Origin: Aquilaria yunnanensis
Lineage: Eukaryota; Streptophyta; Magnoliopsida; Malvales; Thymelaeaceae
Direction: 5' to 3'
Length of the DNA stretch: 64,000 nucleotides
Assembly: GCA_039654915.1 (NCBI GenBank)
Contig: CM077593.1
Coordinates: 78,968,501-79,032,500 of the forward strand
Part shown: in pieces, positions 1-11,699 of the stretch
Layout: each line of letters starts with the position of its first letter
Position numbering within the stretch: the stretch's first letter is position 1
The notes under the pieces: model-generated
What the model saw: the letters and a program-made list of their open reading frames with translations, nothing else
Database searches by the model: none
What the model was told of the DNA's origin: nothing
Program-made: the position numbers and the translations under genes

Positions 1-28
1 CCAACAGAATGCCAAAGATTCATCTTAC

Positions 29-451
29 CTTGGAACCTTATTGTTGGGTCTTCAAAGATGCATTCTTCAGCATAGATTGCAGAAGTAAAATTTCCTACAG
101 AAAAAAAAAAAAGACAAAAAGGAACAGATAATCAGAAAAAGCTGTGCCAATGACAGTTTACAGAACCTTCCCTAGCAGTTTTCCATTTCCTGGATAACTT
201 GAACATTTTTCAAACAAGAGACTGGAACAGGAACAGAGAGTTTTTACCTGTAACAAAGTAAGCATCCTCGTAGTCCGACCTTAGGATCGTCACAATATCA
301 TCCACACACGAAACCGAAACCTTATTGCTGTCTCCATCCTTCCCTTCATCAACTCTGCCAATAGTAGAAAAGAACATTTACAGAGATTATGAAGCACCTG
401 AAAATTTGCTTGTTGTTTTCCGGTGATTGCCCAGCATCCAAACAGGAAGAA

Positions 452-490
<39 letters not shown>

Positions 491-709
491 AGGGAGGGAG
501 GGAGAGGCGAGCACGTACACGTTCCCGGAGAAGGAGAGAAGCTTGAGAAGCTCAGTTACTCCGCTCACAGCCAACTTCAGAAAGCGAGGCGTTTTGTTCG
601 GTGTGGCTGAGCAACGCCATGTGTGACGGAGCCTAAGCAGAGTCGACTGTGGTCGTCGATTCGTCCGGTTCAGACGAACGGCGGGAATTGGACCGCAAAG
701 TCCCGCCAT
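29..709 (-). CDS. DUF2358 (NTF2-like fold) protein, 5' part, three exons, gene continues past the left edge
   Basis: Spliced gene read on the minus strand. Exon 1 is 519-709 (ATG at 709), exon 2 is 248-354 and exon 3 is 29-94, joined by GT/AG introns whose phases agree. Donors are GTACGTG after exon 1, gtaaaa after exon 2 and gtaagatg after exon 3; acceptors are GGCAG and CTGTAG. Joining keeps one open frame. Exons 2 and 3 encode VDDIVTILRSDYEDAYFVTG followed by NFTSAIYAEECIFEDPTIRF, which I recognise as the start of the plant DUF2358 domain, an NTF2-like fold of unknown biochemical role. The first about 45 residues are rich in R, S and T and poor in acidic residues, compatible with a chloroplast transit peptide (inference). 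The rest of the domain lies outside the window. A contiguous frame across exon 1 and intron 1 exists but crosses a GA microsatellite, so the spliced model is preferred. Confidence 0.75.
455..505. repeat. GA / GGGA microsatellite in intron 1 of the DUF2358 gene
   Basis: An AG run passes into an AGGG run, giving a purine tract of about 50 bp just inside the intron 1 donor. On the coding strand it is a CT-rich tract, common near plant transcription starts. Confidence 0.9.
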
Positions 710-1152
710 GTCTAGCCGTTAACGTTTTGGTACCTTTCCTTTTCCCGGCGACGGGCTCCTATCATTTATAGCCGATATACAGTGATGGGCTCACGCGGCC
801 CATCTTTATTTGATGGACGGGCCTGGCCCTGTTCTCAGGAGAAACGGACTGGATTCGGTTTGTTTACAGGCCACAATCAGTGAGAGATTGTGTACGCAGC
901 TTCGGTTTTTTTGCCTACAGAAAGATTTGAATTTTAACTCTTAAGCCAGAAGCAACTCTAGCGCGAGTAGCTAGCTATTGGTTCAAACTTTCAAGTGTAA
1001 AGTTTAAACTTAATTGCATGTGAAGCCCATCCACAATAATAGATCAGCTATTCTAGAGTTATCTAAACCATTTTTTTTTTATTTCAAAAGCATGCTAATA
1101 AAATTTACAAACTAACACAAAGCCATGATCAAGACCTCTAGCTCTCAAATTA
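710..1152. other. Intergenic spacer: 5' flank of the DUF2358 gene and 3' flank of the NPF gene
   Basis: Both neighbouring genes point left, so this 443-bp spacer holds the promoter and 5' UTR of the DUF2358 gene near 710-900 and the 3' UTR and polyadenylation region of the NPF gene near 1050-1152. The minus strand carries AT-rich stretches such as the A-tract at about 1072-1082. No ORF or repeat of note is seen. Confidence 0.5.
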
Positions 1153-4100
1153 CTAGACCTTATTAGCAGTTGCAAGCTCCAATTTGGGCTCGCCATCCGA
1201 GTCCGTCTCCCTGTTATGGACTTGAATCGGCTTCAAAGTATACATCTTTGCACAAATGAGATAGTAAATCAGATTCAACACCTGCAACCCCGTAATGAGC
1301 CAGTAAAAATTCTCCAACTTCCCCAAGTTTATGTTCTTATTGGGCAGCCAGTTCGTCCCGTCCGGTCTCGCCGTGTATTTGTGTATCAGCGTAACCAGCA
1401 GCGTGCTCACGTAGTTCCCGGCCGAGATTGCTGTCCAGAACAGTGCGGTTGCGGTGCTCCGCATGCTCTCCGGCGACTGGTCGTAGAAGAACTCGAGGTG
1501 GCCGATGGACATGAAGGCCTCGGCGACCCCGTGGAGAGCGTACTGTGGTACGAGCCAGAGGAAGGAGATGGGGATGGTGGCGTGAGGGTCATTGAGGAGG
1601 CCGTGTGCGGCGGCGGCCCGTTTTCTCTTGATCTCGACGAAGCCGGCGACGAGGGTGGCGAGGATGGAGATGAAGAAACCGATGCCCATGCGCTGGAGGA
1701 ATGTGATGCCGCGGTCGATGCCCGTGAAGCGGCGGAAGATGCGGACTAGGAGGCGGTCGTAGAGGGCGATGGTGGAGAGCATGGCGGTCATGGTGAAGAC
1801 AGACATGGAAGCGGCGGGGACTTGGAAGGAGCGGGTGAGGTGGCGGTCCATGGTCTTGGCTTGCAGGAGGGAGAAGGTGCCTTGCTGGGCGTAGGCGGTG
1901 ATGAGGAGGATGCCGGAGGCCCAGATAGGCCCCATTCGGATGATCGACTTCAGCTCCTCCACACGGTGGACGGTGTTCAGCCGCCATAGGTTGGGGGTCT
2001 TCGGGTTGTCCTCCGCCGTCACAATCGCTGCCTTGTCAAGAAATCTGCATGCATGTAATTTTACTCAGTCCAGAGCTAGAAAATTCCAAAAACCCAATAT
2101 TCAGAAAATATACAGCCATAATCAAAATCCAAAGATAGAATGAAAATTTTATAAAAGTTTATAGACTGCTCATGAACATTTTTCACAATTTTAAAGACAT
2201 ATTTCCTTTTATTCCATATTTTTTGATACAGTCCATTTTTTTTATTTTTAACTTAAATTTATTCATATTATTATTTATTAGAAAGATATGTTAAAAAATA
2301 TATTAAAAACTATAGAATTTTATTTATCATTTATATATGAAAACTTTAATTATATACTAAAATATTCAAAATAAAAAATTATAAATTAATTATTAAAACT
2401 AACAAGTATATTAAAACTAGTTGCTACAAAATTTTTTCACAATTAAGTTTGTGAGGCTGGCTGGACCGCTGGTGGGTAGCTAAACGGCAGCGTCATTGTA
2501 GAGGATAAGGAGGGAGGGGATTGATGTAGGCCTTAGATGACGATATGGGGCCGCTAGGCCGCAGTTAATCGGGGACCGGCGATTTTTATCTTTTTCCGGC
2601 CGACCAGAAAAGATTAAAGTCGCCATTACCATTCAAGCTGTCCAACTCGTCGCCTTCTTATAAAATCATTCACCTTGTCTCATATGGTAGGCTTGATGTT
2701 TTGATGACTAGTGTCGGATCTAACTTAAAATCACGGTAGTATATTTCTTATTGCTGTTTAGAAAATCCAAAAAAGCCATCCCTATCTCTTCCGCCCATAA
2801 GCTAAATGGCCAGAGAAATATACAGAAAGTTAGGGGTTTAAACCTCAAACTCCTTATTTCCTCGTATAAGGTCACAATATTAGTCTAGTGTTTTTTGGGT
2901 TCATAAAAGCTGATATTCTTCAATTTTCTTACATATAAGTATTTTCTAATCTTTATGCTTTATATATTAAAAAAACAAAAAAAACATGAATCTTATTACT
3001 GTGTTTCTGCCCTCCCACGTGTGAGTTATGGCCATATGTGTCACTTTGCAGAATAATTGATTTCTCATTTTTGTTTTTGGCCGCTAGATAGTTGTGCTCA
3101 AGCTAGCTAATCAATGAATCGACAGCCATATGAATGCAATATATGGTTATGACTTGTCCACATAAATGTAATAATATTATGCATCGCTAAATTTTATGAT
3201 TGGTTAGGATATGGTTCTTTTATATTCAAAATTCATTTTAAAATATATATTTTTTTAAAACAAATTTGATTTTGCTACTTTTTTGGCATAAGCAAAAAGT
3301 TTATTTATTTATTTTTGCAAAAATGAATTCTCAAAATACATTTTTAGGTCCAAACACGATTACCGTCTTGTAAGAAGATGCTTTAATTATAATTATTCTA
3401 AGTTAGTGAGTTTAGGTTGGGCAAGGAAAGAATATGTGGTAAATTAAATTCTAGATTAACTATTATAATCAACCATATAAAAACAATGTAACTTCGCAAA
3501 ATGTTGAATTTTCGTGGAATTATTTTTTGTCGCTGCACAAGCCAGTAGCTAATCAATGGCTGACGACCACGTGCTTGGATAGTTATCATTAAATTGTAGG
3601 AAAATTACATAAAAAAGACTTAAAGTTTGGCCTATCCGACACTTTGTCCCCTTTACTTTTTAAAGTTTATACTTTACCCTCATCCTTTACATTGTCACAC
3701 AACAACTTCTGAAAACCTAAATTAAATAACTTGGTAACTATACTCCAATAATTTTAAAATTTTAATATTTCTTACAATTGACTGACATTTAAACAATACT
3801 GATTTACATTTAGAAAAAAGGAAAAACATTTATAGGGAAGAAAAACAGATGATTTAAATTATTTATTAACTGTAAACAAAGAAAAGATAAATATCTTATA
3901 TTTTAAATAGGGGTTTAGAAATTATTTTCAGATAATGTAAAAAAAGGGGCAAAGTATGTTTTAAAAAATAAAGAAGGGAAAATTTTTGTTATATTAAACC
4001 AGAGAAATTATTGTAAGTATCCATTAAATTTTAGAGGAAATTTTACTTTGTACAGTAACGCTACAAACATTCACGTATGATTGCATTTGTCTCTGTGCTC

Positions 4101-5707
4101 ATTATTCCCATTTTAAATTGAGTCAGAATTTATCATTTGATGGAAATTAAGATATTTTTTTAATGGCTAATTCCGAGTTCTATATGTAGTGCTGTTTTTG
4201 AACAAGCTTTCTAATTAGCAATGGGATTTATTTACTATCCAGAAGCATTATAAAATAATATTTGATAATTTAAAGAAAGATGGAGGAAGAGGGAACTCAA
4301 ACCCTGATGAAAAGGGTGAAAATCCAATATCCCATCACTACACCAAAGGTGAGGGATAAGATTTTGGAAGCTTATTAGCTGTGAGATTAATTTATTGCTT
4401 CCAATCATTGATCTAGTTTAATCCACTACTACAACTTGCGGAAATAAATTAATCCACTTCTGCAACTTGAGGAAAATTTTCTGAAGTTAAAATCACTTGA
4501 TCAAAAAATAAGTATATTTTTACTAAGTATAAAAAAAAATAAAATAAAAATATTTGTTATAAAATAAATAAAAGTGAGAACTTACGCCATCTGATTCGCG
4601 TGAACAAGGATTCCATCAATAGAGATTGGCCCATCCAGCTCCTCGTTCTGGTACAGCAATGCCGGGTCTGTCACCATCTTCAACTTCCTCTTCCTAAACG
4701 CCGCCACCGACACCTGAACCAGCCGGGTAAACGGGCTACCTGCCGGATCCATGTGCCGGTAAAGCGGGTACCCACCAAGAAAGGCTATAATGGACAGGAA
4801 CATGGCGATGGTTGGAATCCCCAGACCCCAACCCCACCCCACGTTGTCTTGGATGTACACCAGCACCGTCACCGCCACCAGAATCGATGCCCCCATCGTG
4901 AAGTAGTACCAGTTGAAGTACTTCCACGTCTTCTTCATCTGCTTCGGGTCGGTCTCCCCGAACTGGTCCGCCCCGAATGCCACCACGCAGGGGCGGATCC
5001 CACCCGCCCCGAGTGCCCCCAGGAGGAGGGAGATGTAGAGCACTCCAAGTTGCATCCCGTTCGCTTCTTTGCACACTTGGTTGCCTTTGCACGGCGGCGG
5101 CCTTAGCTGAGGAAGTGTCGCCGACAGCGTTAGAGTCGTCATCGCCTGTCCATAAAATTCCGGCTCAGTTAGGTCATGTTCACTTGATCACGTTGCATGT
5201 AATTTACCTGGTTTAGCTAAATCTATTTTGTTTCAACACTTGGAAATTGGAAGTAGTGAGAGGGGTTGGATGTTAACCATTTGGTAGATGATGGAGGCTA
5301 CGGTAATAGTCCAGAAACGCCCGACGTATGCGTCGGCGAGGAAGGCGCCCAGCAGCGGCGTCAAGGAGGCGGTGCCGCCGAAGTTGGTGAGGGTGTTGGC
5401 GGCCTTAGTCAAGGGAAAATTAAGCTGCGTCGTTAGGTAGTTGGTCATGTTTGCGTAGAAGCCTACCACAGCCAACTTGTCACACACTTCATTAGCTGCA
5501 AATTGTTGAAGTACACCAACAAAAATACGAATATAATTAACGAAGAAGATATGTTTAACAATTTTTTAGCATTTTTAATAAATCTTTACACGAAATTAGT
5601 GGAACTAATGATTAATTAAGCTTACAAAAGATGAAGGGCATGGTGATTAGTCCTCCCTTCTGCCTCTTATCAAGCTTGCTCTTGTCCATGTTGCTATTGG
5701 CCTCCAT
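1153..5707 (-). CDS. NPF3.1: NPF3.1-type NRT1/PTR family transporter (four exons, complete)
   Basis: Proton-coupled MFS transporter of the plasma membrane or plastid envelope. Members of the NPF3 group are reported to move nitrate, nitrite or gibberellins. Minus-strand exons are 5626-5707, 5278-5495, 4586-5145 and 1153-2044 (1752 nt, 583 aa plus stop), all with GT/AG junctions and matching phases. Length is normal for NPF. Residues 30-34 (EVCDK) fill the ExxE[R/K] proton-coupling motif of TM1, with Asp in place of the second Glu. Residues 148-162 give the PTR signature GGIRPCVVAFGADQF, followed by FNWYYF (177-182); EFFYDQSPESMRS lies near 471-483. Residues about 200-300 form the basic central loop (AAFRKRKLKM). 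ATG 5707 is chosen as the first Met in frame after the TATA box; a second Met follows six codons later. The third intron (2045-4585) is unusually long and contains a Mutator-like insertion. Orthology to NPF3.1 rests on close similarity throughout; the substrate is not deducible. Confidence 0.92.
3599..4022. mobile_element. Non-autonomous Mutator-like (MULE) element in intron 3 of the NPF gene
   Basis: About 424 bp whose two ends are inverted copies. The left end (GGAAAATTACATAAAAAAG, then tracts like CTTTACTTTTTAAAG) matches the reverse complement of the right end (GGATACTTACAATAATTTC). Flanks carry an 11-bp near-perfect duplication, ATTAAATTGTA at 3588-3598 and ATTAAATTTTA at 4023-4033. Long TIRs with a 9-11 bp TSD are Mutator hallmarks. 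No coding capacity. Confidence 0.7.
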
Positions 5708-5761
5708 TTCTGCACTCCTATCGAGCATAGTAGTGCTTGAATTTGATTGCTTTGCGTGTAG

Positions 5762-5771
5762 CTATTTATAG
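5762..5771 (-). promoter_or_regulatory. TATA box of the NPF gene
   Basis: The minus strand reads CTATAAATAG, 54 bp upstream of the start codon at 5707. That predicts transcription starting near 5735 and a short 5' UTR of about 30 nt. Confidence 0.65.
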
Positions 5772-6101
5772 ACACAAGAAGTAGAATTTTTTTTTGTTAT
5801 TATTATTTTTTTTTTGCCCTTTTCGATTAGGTTTTTATGAAATTACTGATGGTAGTTTCTGTTCTATGCTTTTTGTTTGTTTGCTTCTGTTTTTACGTAT
5901 AAGAGGTAGGCGGCAGTAAAAAGCTTAAGCCACTCTGTCCCTGCACTCCTATCCAGAGTGGTCTAAGGCACACTGAGAGTGGGGAGGGAGCGTTTAGTTT
6001 GACTGCACTTCACCCACTTCCTCATACAATATCATAAAATACTGGTACACTTACATTATGAGGTTCGAAAAAAAAAAAACAGATATTGTTCATTCCTTAT
6101 A
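5772..6101. other. Proximal upstream region of the NPF gene
   Basis: No ORF. T-rich tract at 5789-5818, then mixed sequence to the left TSD of the next element. Presumed promoter region; no recognised operator motif beyond the TATA box. Confidence 0.4.
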
Positions 6102-6602
6102 GACAAAAGTCTCAAATTTACAATTAATATTTAGGTGTCGGTTCATATTTATCACTATAGTTTTTTGCACCAATGTTTCAAAATGGGCTCAAATTAGTCA
6201 CTGATCATTAGAAGTTGCAAGTTTTATAATTTTAGGATGATAATGTAATAATTAAAAAATTTTAAGGACTTTAATTAATTTATCATTTTTCTTTGTGCAA
6301 GACGGTAGACATGGTGCGGGTGTTAGAGCCAATGGGTGTTGAAGGTGACCGGTGTTGGAGGTAGCGGACGGTGAGGCGGGTGTTGGATTTTAGTAAAGAA
6401 AAATGATGAATTATTTAAAGTTCTTAAAATTTATCAAAAGTTACATTATCACCCTGAAATTATAAAACTTACAACTTTAAACGGTCAGTGGTCAATTGAG
6501 CCCATTTTGAAATATTAGTTGCAGATTGGACAAAAAAAAAAAACTATAGTGACATATATAACCTCGCGCTGAAATATTAGTGATAAATTTGAAACTTTTG
6601 CT
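6102..6602. mobile_element. Non-autonomous Mutator-like element
   Basis: 501-bp element flanked by an exact 9-bp duplication, TTCCTTATA, at 6093-6101 and 6603-6611. The ends are inverted copies over roughly 190 bp: the left starts GACAAAAGTCTCAAATTT and the right, reverse-complemented, starts AGCAAAAGTTTCAAATT; both continue through ACTATAGTTTTTT, the GGGCTCAA block and the block reading TTTTAGGATGATAATG. The short centre (about 6300-6370) is G-rich. No coding capacity. Confidence 0.85.
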
Positions 6603-8335
6603 TTCCTTATATTATAGAATATCACTTACCTTGCATTTATACTTGTAAAGATGTTTGTATATACAACATAATAAAAAAAAAATCGAAAGAATGGAAAGTG
6701 GAGACGACATTTTAGACTATACCAGACTGTCTGTCCAATGACAGATTGTATTTGATTATGATATGTAGTCGAAAAGTAAATGGCATGACACACAAGTCAA
6801 CTTATAGTGACTATATTATGTTCGTGAATTATGTTCGTGTTACATTTTAGTCCCCAAATTTTATAACTATTTAATTACATATTCTATTAGCTCTCTTGGC
6901 CCCCAAGCTTTTCTTTTTGTTGTTTTTTATGTACTATCTTTTGAAGTAAAACATTGGTACCCATAATTTGTTTATTTTTTAGTTAAACCATTTTTTATCT
7001 TTATTAACTCAATTGTTAAATCCTTAATACCTAAAGTTCTTTTTTTTCTTGATCCTAACTTTTTTTATTGATTTTCTTTATTGTTGTTTTCTAAAATAAA
7101 GCTTTAATCATTATAATTTGTTTACTTTTGGCCTGGTTCTGGTTGATTTGATTTTAGTTAGTTTTTTTTTCACTTTCTTTTCTTTTTATCTTTATTAAGT
7201 TAAAAGTTAAACTGTTAATTGATTAACATATATTAAACATATTTTTGTATTTCTGTCATTTTTTTTATCATTATTGATTATTAAGATTTGTAGCATCAAT
7301 TATTTACTTCAAGATTTATAGTTTAATAAAATAATTTGGTCCATAATTGTTAAATTTGAAAATTATTTTTTCTAGATAATTTTTTCATCGATATTAAAAA
7401 TTAGATTTTGTGTTAATAAGATATGAAAATTTTTATTGAATTTTTTTTAATTAACAAAAAAATTGCATTATTTCGAAGCACGTAACGTGTTTTGTGTAGC
7501 ACTGTTATTATTAAAATTTATTACAAAACATATCCACTACAATGTGAGTCACCAAACCTCTCAATTTGTTTTCTTGGTCTCTAATTTTTTTATCATTTTT
7601 TTATTTATTGTCTTCTAAATCACAATATTAGTAACCATGATTTGTTTCTCTCTTTTTTTTTTCAATGAACTACAGTGACTTCGTTAAACTTTTTTTTTAT
7701 TTTTTATTATTATTTTTTAAAACAAAACTTTAGTCACTATAAGTTGTTTACTTTTTGGTATGGTTCAAGTTGATTTGTTTTGACTAATGTTTTCATTTAT
7801 TTTTTTCCTTTATTAAGTTGATAGTTAAGCCTCTAATTCTTAAAATCTTTATATTTACTTTCCTGGCATGAAGACCATTTTTGTTATTTTTTAATTGTCA
7901 ATAATTAAACCTTAATTTTTGTAACTGAAATTCTTCTTTTTATCTTATATTATTAAAATTTTCATATTATTTCTCTTTTCTAAAACAAAATTTTAGTCTC
8001 CACAATTTATCTCTTGATACTTAGAATCTTTTTTTTTTTTCTCTCTTAGTTCCAAAACTTTACAATAACTTTTTATCCTGTTTCTTGCTTTTTTTTTTCT
8101 CATTTTTATAAAACTCTTTTTCTTTGTCAATGAGAACCACTGTTTATATTCATGTTTAATGTTAACACGGATTAAACTGCTACAAATGCACGAGCACCAT
8201 AATCCTCATGTATGCTAAATACTAAAATGACTTATCTATATGTTAGAACAATTTTTAACAAATAATTTGATAATGCCATTTTTTTTACTTGAATTTTAAC
8301 TTAGAAACAAGTTATCATAATCTAGTGGAAGGTCC
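6603..8335. other. Gene-free AT-rich tract with a degenerate reiterated motif
   Basis: No ORF of substance. A degenerate motif like TCTAAAACAAAACTTTAGTC followed by ACTATAATTTGTTTAC recurs on the plus strand near 6945, 7083, 7608, 7713 and 7975. The copies at 7083 and 7713 are followed by matching sequence for over 100 bp (TGGTTCxxGTTGATTTG, then TTTATTAAGTT). This looks like an old, irregularly duplicated repeat. The plus strand is strongly T-rich throughout. Confidence 0.5.
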
Positions 8336-8343
8336 ATTCAAAC

Positions 8344-8488
8344 TGGGGGTGAGCATGGATTGGGTAAACCTGAAACCCAACCCGAACCACCCCCATTGGG
8401 TTGGGTTGGGTTTGGTAAAAATTGATCATGGTTCGCAGGTTGGTTCCACATATAGGAGAACTGACAGTTTTTGGGTGGAACCAAACTC

Positions 8489-8547
<59 letters not shown>

Positions 8548-9309
8548 AAAATTATGGTATTACTAATATATCTACACACACACACACACACATTTCTTTA
8601 AAGTATTATGATGGTCATTTTGTGTTTTTATATTAAACTCTTAAACTGATGTTCCAAATTGAAACAGTATGGAAATTGTGAGATCATTTACGAAATTTCT
8701 CCATATTCTCTTAAATCACTTTGCTTTATAGACTCACCACTTCTAGGGCATTTTGCTTTTGATATTTCATTCCAGACTACTATTTATGACACAATTATGA
8801 TAATTTTTTTCATTTATAAGTGATGCAAAATTAAAAATTCATGACATCGACATATTTTAGGTCTTGATACTGAAGAAAATAGTCTTAAAGGCTCAGTTTT
8901 CTATATTGAATGTTATACTAATATTGGAATTACTGGAAGGAAATAAACTAGTTGAGATGAAAGATGCCCTACAAGCCACTCTTTTGAACTATTTTTGTAA
9001 GAACAACATTTTAAACTCTTTTGAATGTATCTAAGTACATATATTTAAATATTCATTTAATTGTATATTATGTTGAATATGTCATAAAATTGATTATGGA
9101 TGTAAATTTATTGAATTTTGGTGTTGTTATAGGTATATGGTATAAACCGAAAAATCTGAGAACCAGAACCGAGAAACCCAGAACTATGATTCTGGTTCTG
9201 TTTGGTTCTCAATTCTCAGGTTGGGTAGAAAAATTTTGGAACCAAGGTCATTTCGGGTTAGTTCGGTTCCACCATAAAACCGAACTAACCCGACCCATGC
9301 TCACCCCTA
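8344..9309. mobile_element. Non-autonomous hAT element
   Basis: 966 bp with terminal inverted repeats TGGGGGTGAGCATGG (left) and TAGGGGTGAGCATGG (right, reverse complement). It is flanked by an exact 8-bp duplication, ATTCAAAC, at 8336-8343 and 9310-9317. Subterminal regions are rich in GGGTTGGG / CGGTTC type repeats. The 8-bp TSD and TAGGGGTG end are typical of hAT. No transposase remains. Confidence 0.88.
8492..8544. repeat. TA microsatellite inside the hAT element
   Basis: About 26 AT dinucleotide repeats, followed at 8573-8592 by a CA run. It generates apparent Tyr/Ile-repeat reading frames that are not genes. Confidence 0.95.
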
Positions 9310-9343
9310 ATTCAAACTATTAAGTTTTTAACGACTCATGGTA

Positions 9344-9575
9344 CACTACAAGAGAGATGAGTTTTTGAGATAACCAATTGAGACGAAAAAAATTGAGGCA
9401 AAAAATAGTCGCTGCAAAATCATAGCAATTAAAAACAAACTTGGACCGGTCAACTGCTACAATTGCAATGATTATCGCAACAATTTGTTGTGATAGTATA
9501 CTTTGTAGCAAATATGTGTTTGCTGTGATTCACATACAATATATTTCATAGCAAAAGCCTTACATTTTTGTAGTG
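9344..9575. mobile_element. Small CACTA (En/Spm-type) MITE
   Basis: 232 bp beginning CACTACAAGAGAGATGAG and ending CATTTTTGTAGTG, that is CACTACAAAAATG on the other strand. Flanked by the 3-bp duplication GTA (9341-9343 and 9576-9578), the TSD length of CACTA elements. No coding capacity. Confidence 0.8.
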
Positions 9576-9751
9576 GTAATCAATTTCTCGCTGATTGTGC
9601 GATTTGGGTACACGTACTCCAAGCGGGGTATGTCCTTGATCACAAAATCTTCAAAAATTGGAGGGAAAGATTTAATTTTCCCTGTCTGGTACAGGAGATT
9701 GGGATGGATTTTATGAGGAAAGAAAAATAAACGAAAACTTTAAATAATTTA

Positions 9752-10253
9752 TAGGTAAAATGCACCATTAGTCCCAAGTTTTTAACTTTCATTGTAAATT
9801 GGTCCCAAAACTTTATAATTTATTGCATATTGACCAATAACCCTAGGGATGTATAGAAATTCAATTTACATAGAAGAAAAACTAATAGTTTAAATTTTTT
9901 ATTAACTATTAAAAAAATATGGTACAGTTTGAATTTATGAAAAAATAATTATAAAACAGTTTATATTAGAATTTAAGAAGTTAATGTCAAATAATTGGTG
10001 CGAATTAATGAATTCAAACTATTTGATAGTTGTCTTTTAATAAATTTAAATTGCCCATAATTTTCTAACAGTTAATGAAAAATTTAAAGTATTAGTTTTT
10101 CTTCTCTATAAATCTAGTTTTTATATCTACCTAGGGTTATGGTCCAATACGCAACTAATTATAAAGATTTGAGACTAATTTGTAATAAAATGAAGGCTAA
10201 GGATCAATCTACAACAGGAATTAATGGTTTGAGACCATTTGTGCTAGTTACGC
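9752..10253. mobile_element. Non-autonomous Mutator-like element
   Basis: 502 bp flanked by an exact 9-bp duplication AATAATTTA at 9743-9751 and 10254-10262. TIRs of about 180 bp: the left arm contains AACTTTATAATTTATTGC and ATAACCCTAGG, and the right arm reverse-complemented contains ATCTTTATAATTAGTTGC and ATAACCCTAGG. The centre is AT-rich and non-coding. Confidence 0.85.
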
Positions 10254-10394
10254 AATAATTTACCATCCTAAAGGTTTTTGCCCCAAACTAACAACTAAAC
10301 ACGTAGCCTGATAGTTAAGACTTGTGATTATTATAAAGATGTCTAATGTTCAATTCATTAGTATTCCCTTGGCCTCTCTCTCCGATGCAAGATA

Positions 10395-10465
10395 TTGATA
10401 CCATTACTGATAGGTACACTGTGCACCGTTACCAATTTCACTATATATATGTATGTATATATGTG

Positions 10466-10531
<66 letters not shown>

Positions 10532-10920
10532 ATGAAATACAGTAAATATAATTCTTGTGTGCTTTTATATTTTTATTGTAATTATTTTTATCATAATGTT
10601 TTCCTAATATAAATAAAATATATATGAAAGGTAATATTTCATGCAAAAAATGCATAAAAAATATTAATAATTTATTCATATATGAGAAAAAAGAAACATT
10701 ATTTAGCAATTAAATTTTATTTCTAAATGAAATATAAAAATAACATTAATGTCAAATAATATTATCAATTATATTTTATTATTTTATATATGTATATACG
10801 GTAGTTTGATATGAAATGCGTAAAAACTTACCTCACTACGTACCAAGATAAACCACACATTATGATACGTAGTATGTCTCGCGCCTCGGTATACCATGGT
10901 AATTGAAAAAGAAATACAAA
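10395..10920. repeat. Probable copy of a GGTAY/CCGTTACC-rich MITE, with TA microsatellite
   Basis: Flanks of the TA run (about 10477-10529) read GATACCATTACTGATAGG then TGCACCGTTACC on one side, and ACGTACCAAG then CTCGGTATACCATGG on the other. This resembles sequences at 11992-16021 and 31475-32125. Boundaries are uncertain and no TSD was identified. Confidence 0.3.
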
Positions 10921-11699
10921 TAAATGGATTGGTATAAAAAATATCGCAAAATATCGCTTGAAAAGTTATAACTGGTGAAAACTTTTGTATGATCTACTCA
11001 TAGTAAGACGTAATACCACGCGAAAAATTAACGACTGACTGTTACTCTTATCTAACCAGGGAAAAAAGTTTATGTCCGGCCAAAACCATTCCAATGGTGC
11101 GGCTTTGCTAAGCCGATTTATTTCAAAGTTTTTTGTTTCTCCATACAGAATGGAACTTCGTTAATGAGCATAGCACTACTAAAATAGATATATATATCTT
11201 TACTTATTTTTTCTTTTTACTTATAACCTATAAAAATAATTCTTCCATTTTAGATGTTGCTCTCGCTTTTTTGCACTCCTGCTCCCGCTCTTAACTATTA
11301 TTCTCGCTCTTATTTTTATCACACTTTTATTTATTTAAGTTTAAAATATAGCCTTTTCTCGTTTTCGCTCCATGACGCTTTGGGTTACTAACTCATAACC
11401 CTTTGAAATGTATTTTTAGAACTTTCGCATTTCAAAAATCCAGAAAACTTAAATTAAACAACGCGCATATTTGTAGACTACTTTTCTCTTTTGGATTCTC
11501 TTAATTAGTAGGATGAGCTAGTAATGGAAGAACTGTAACAATAACAAAAGTAATATACAGATTTACATTATTTAAATAAATTTAAGTCATTTTTTCAAAT
11601 AATATTGATCGGATTAAAAACTAACGGAATTAAAAATTTGTTATCGAAATATATGGCCATTTATTTTAAAAGTCCTAAAACACCCTATGCTGTAATGTC
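10921..11699. other. Intergenic sequence between repeats
   Basis: AT-rich, no ORF above background, no clear terminal repeats. The LINE fragment starts near 11700. Confidence 0.4.

Noticed and set aside
290..709. One continuous minus-strand reading frame covering exon 1 and intron 1 of the DUF2358 gene
   Set aside because: It crosses a CT microsatellite and ends in a frame that does not give DUF2358. The spliced model with good donor and acceptor sites does.
1216..1749. Plus-strand open frame of 177 codons
   Set aside because: Antisense shadow of NPF exon 4; the opposite strand encodes a clear transporter. The same holds for 4600-5106 and 1589-1987.
8289..8636. Open frames over 8289-8636 and 10346-10709
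   Set aside because: Their length comes from TA microsatellites encoding Tyr/Ile runs.
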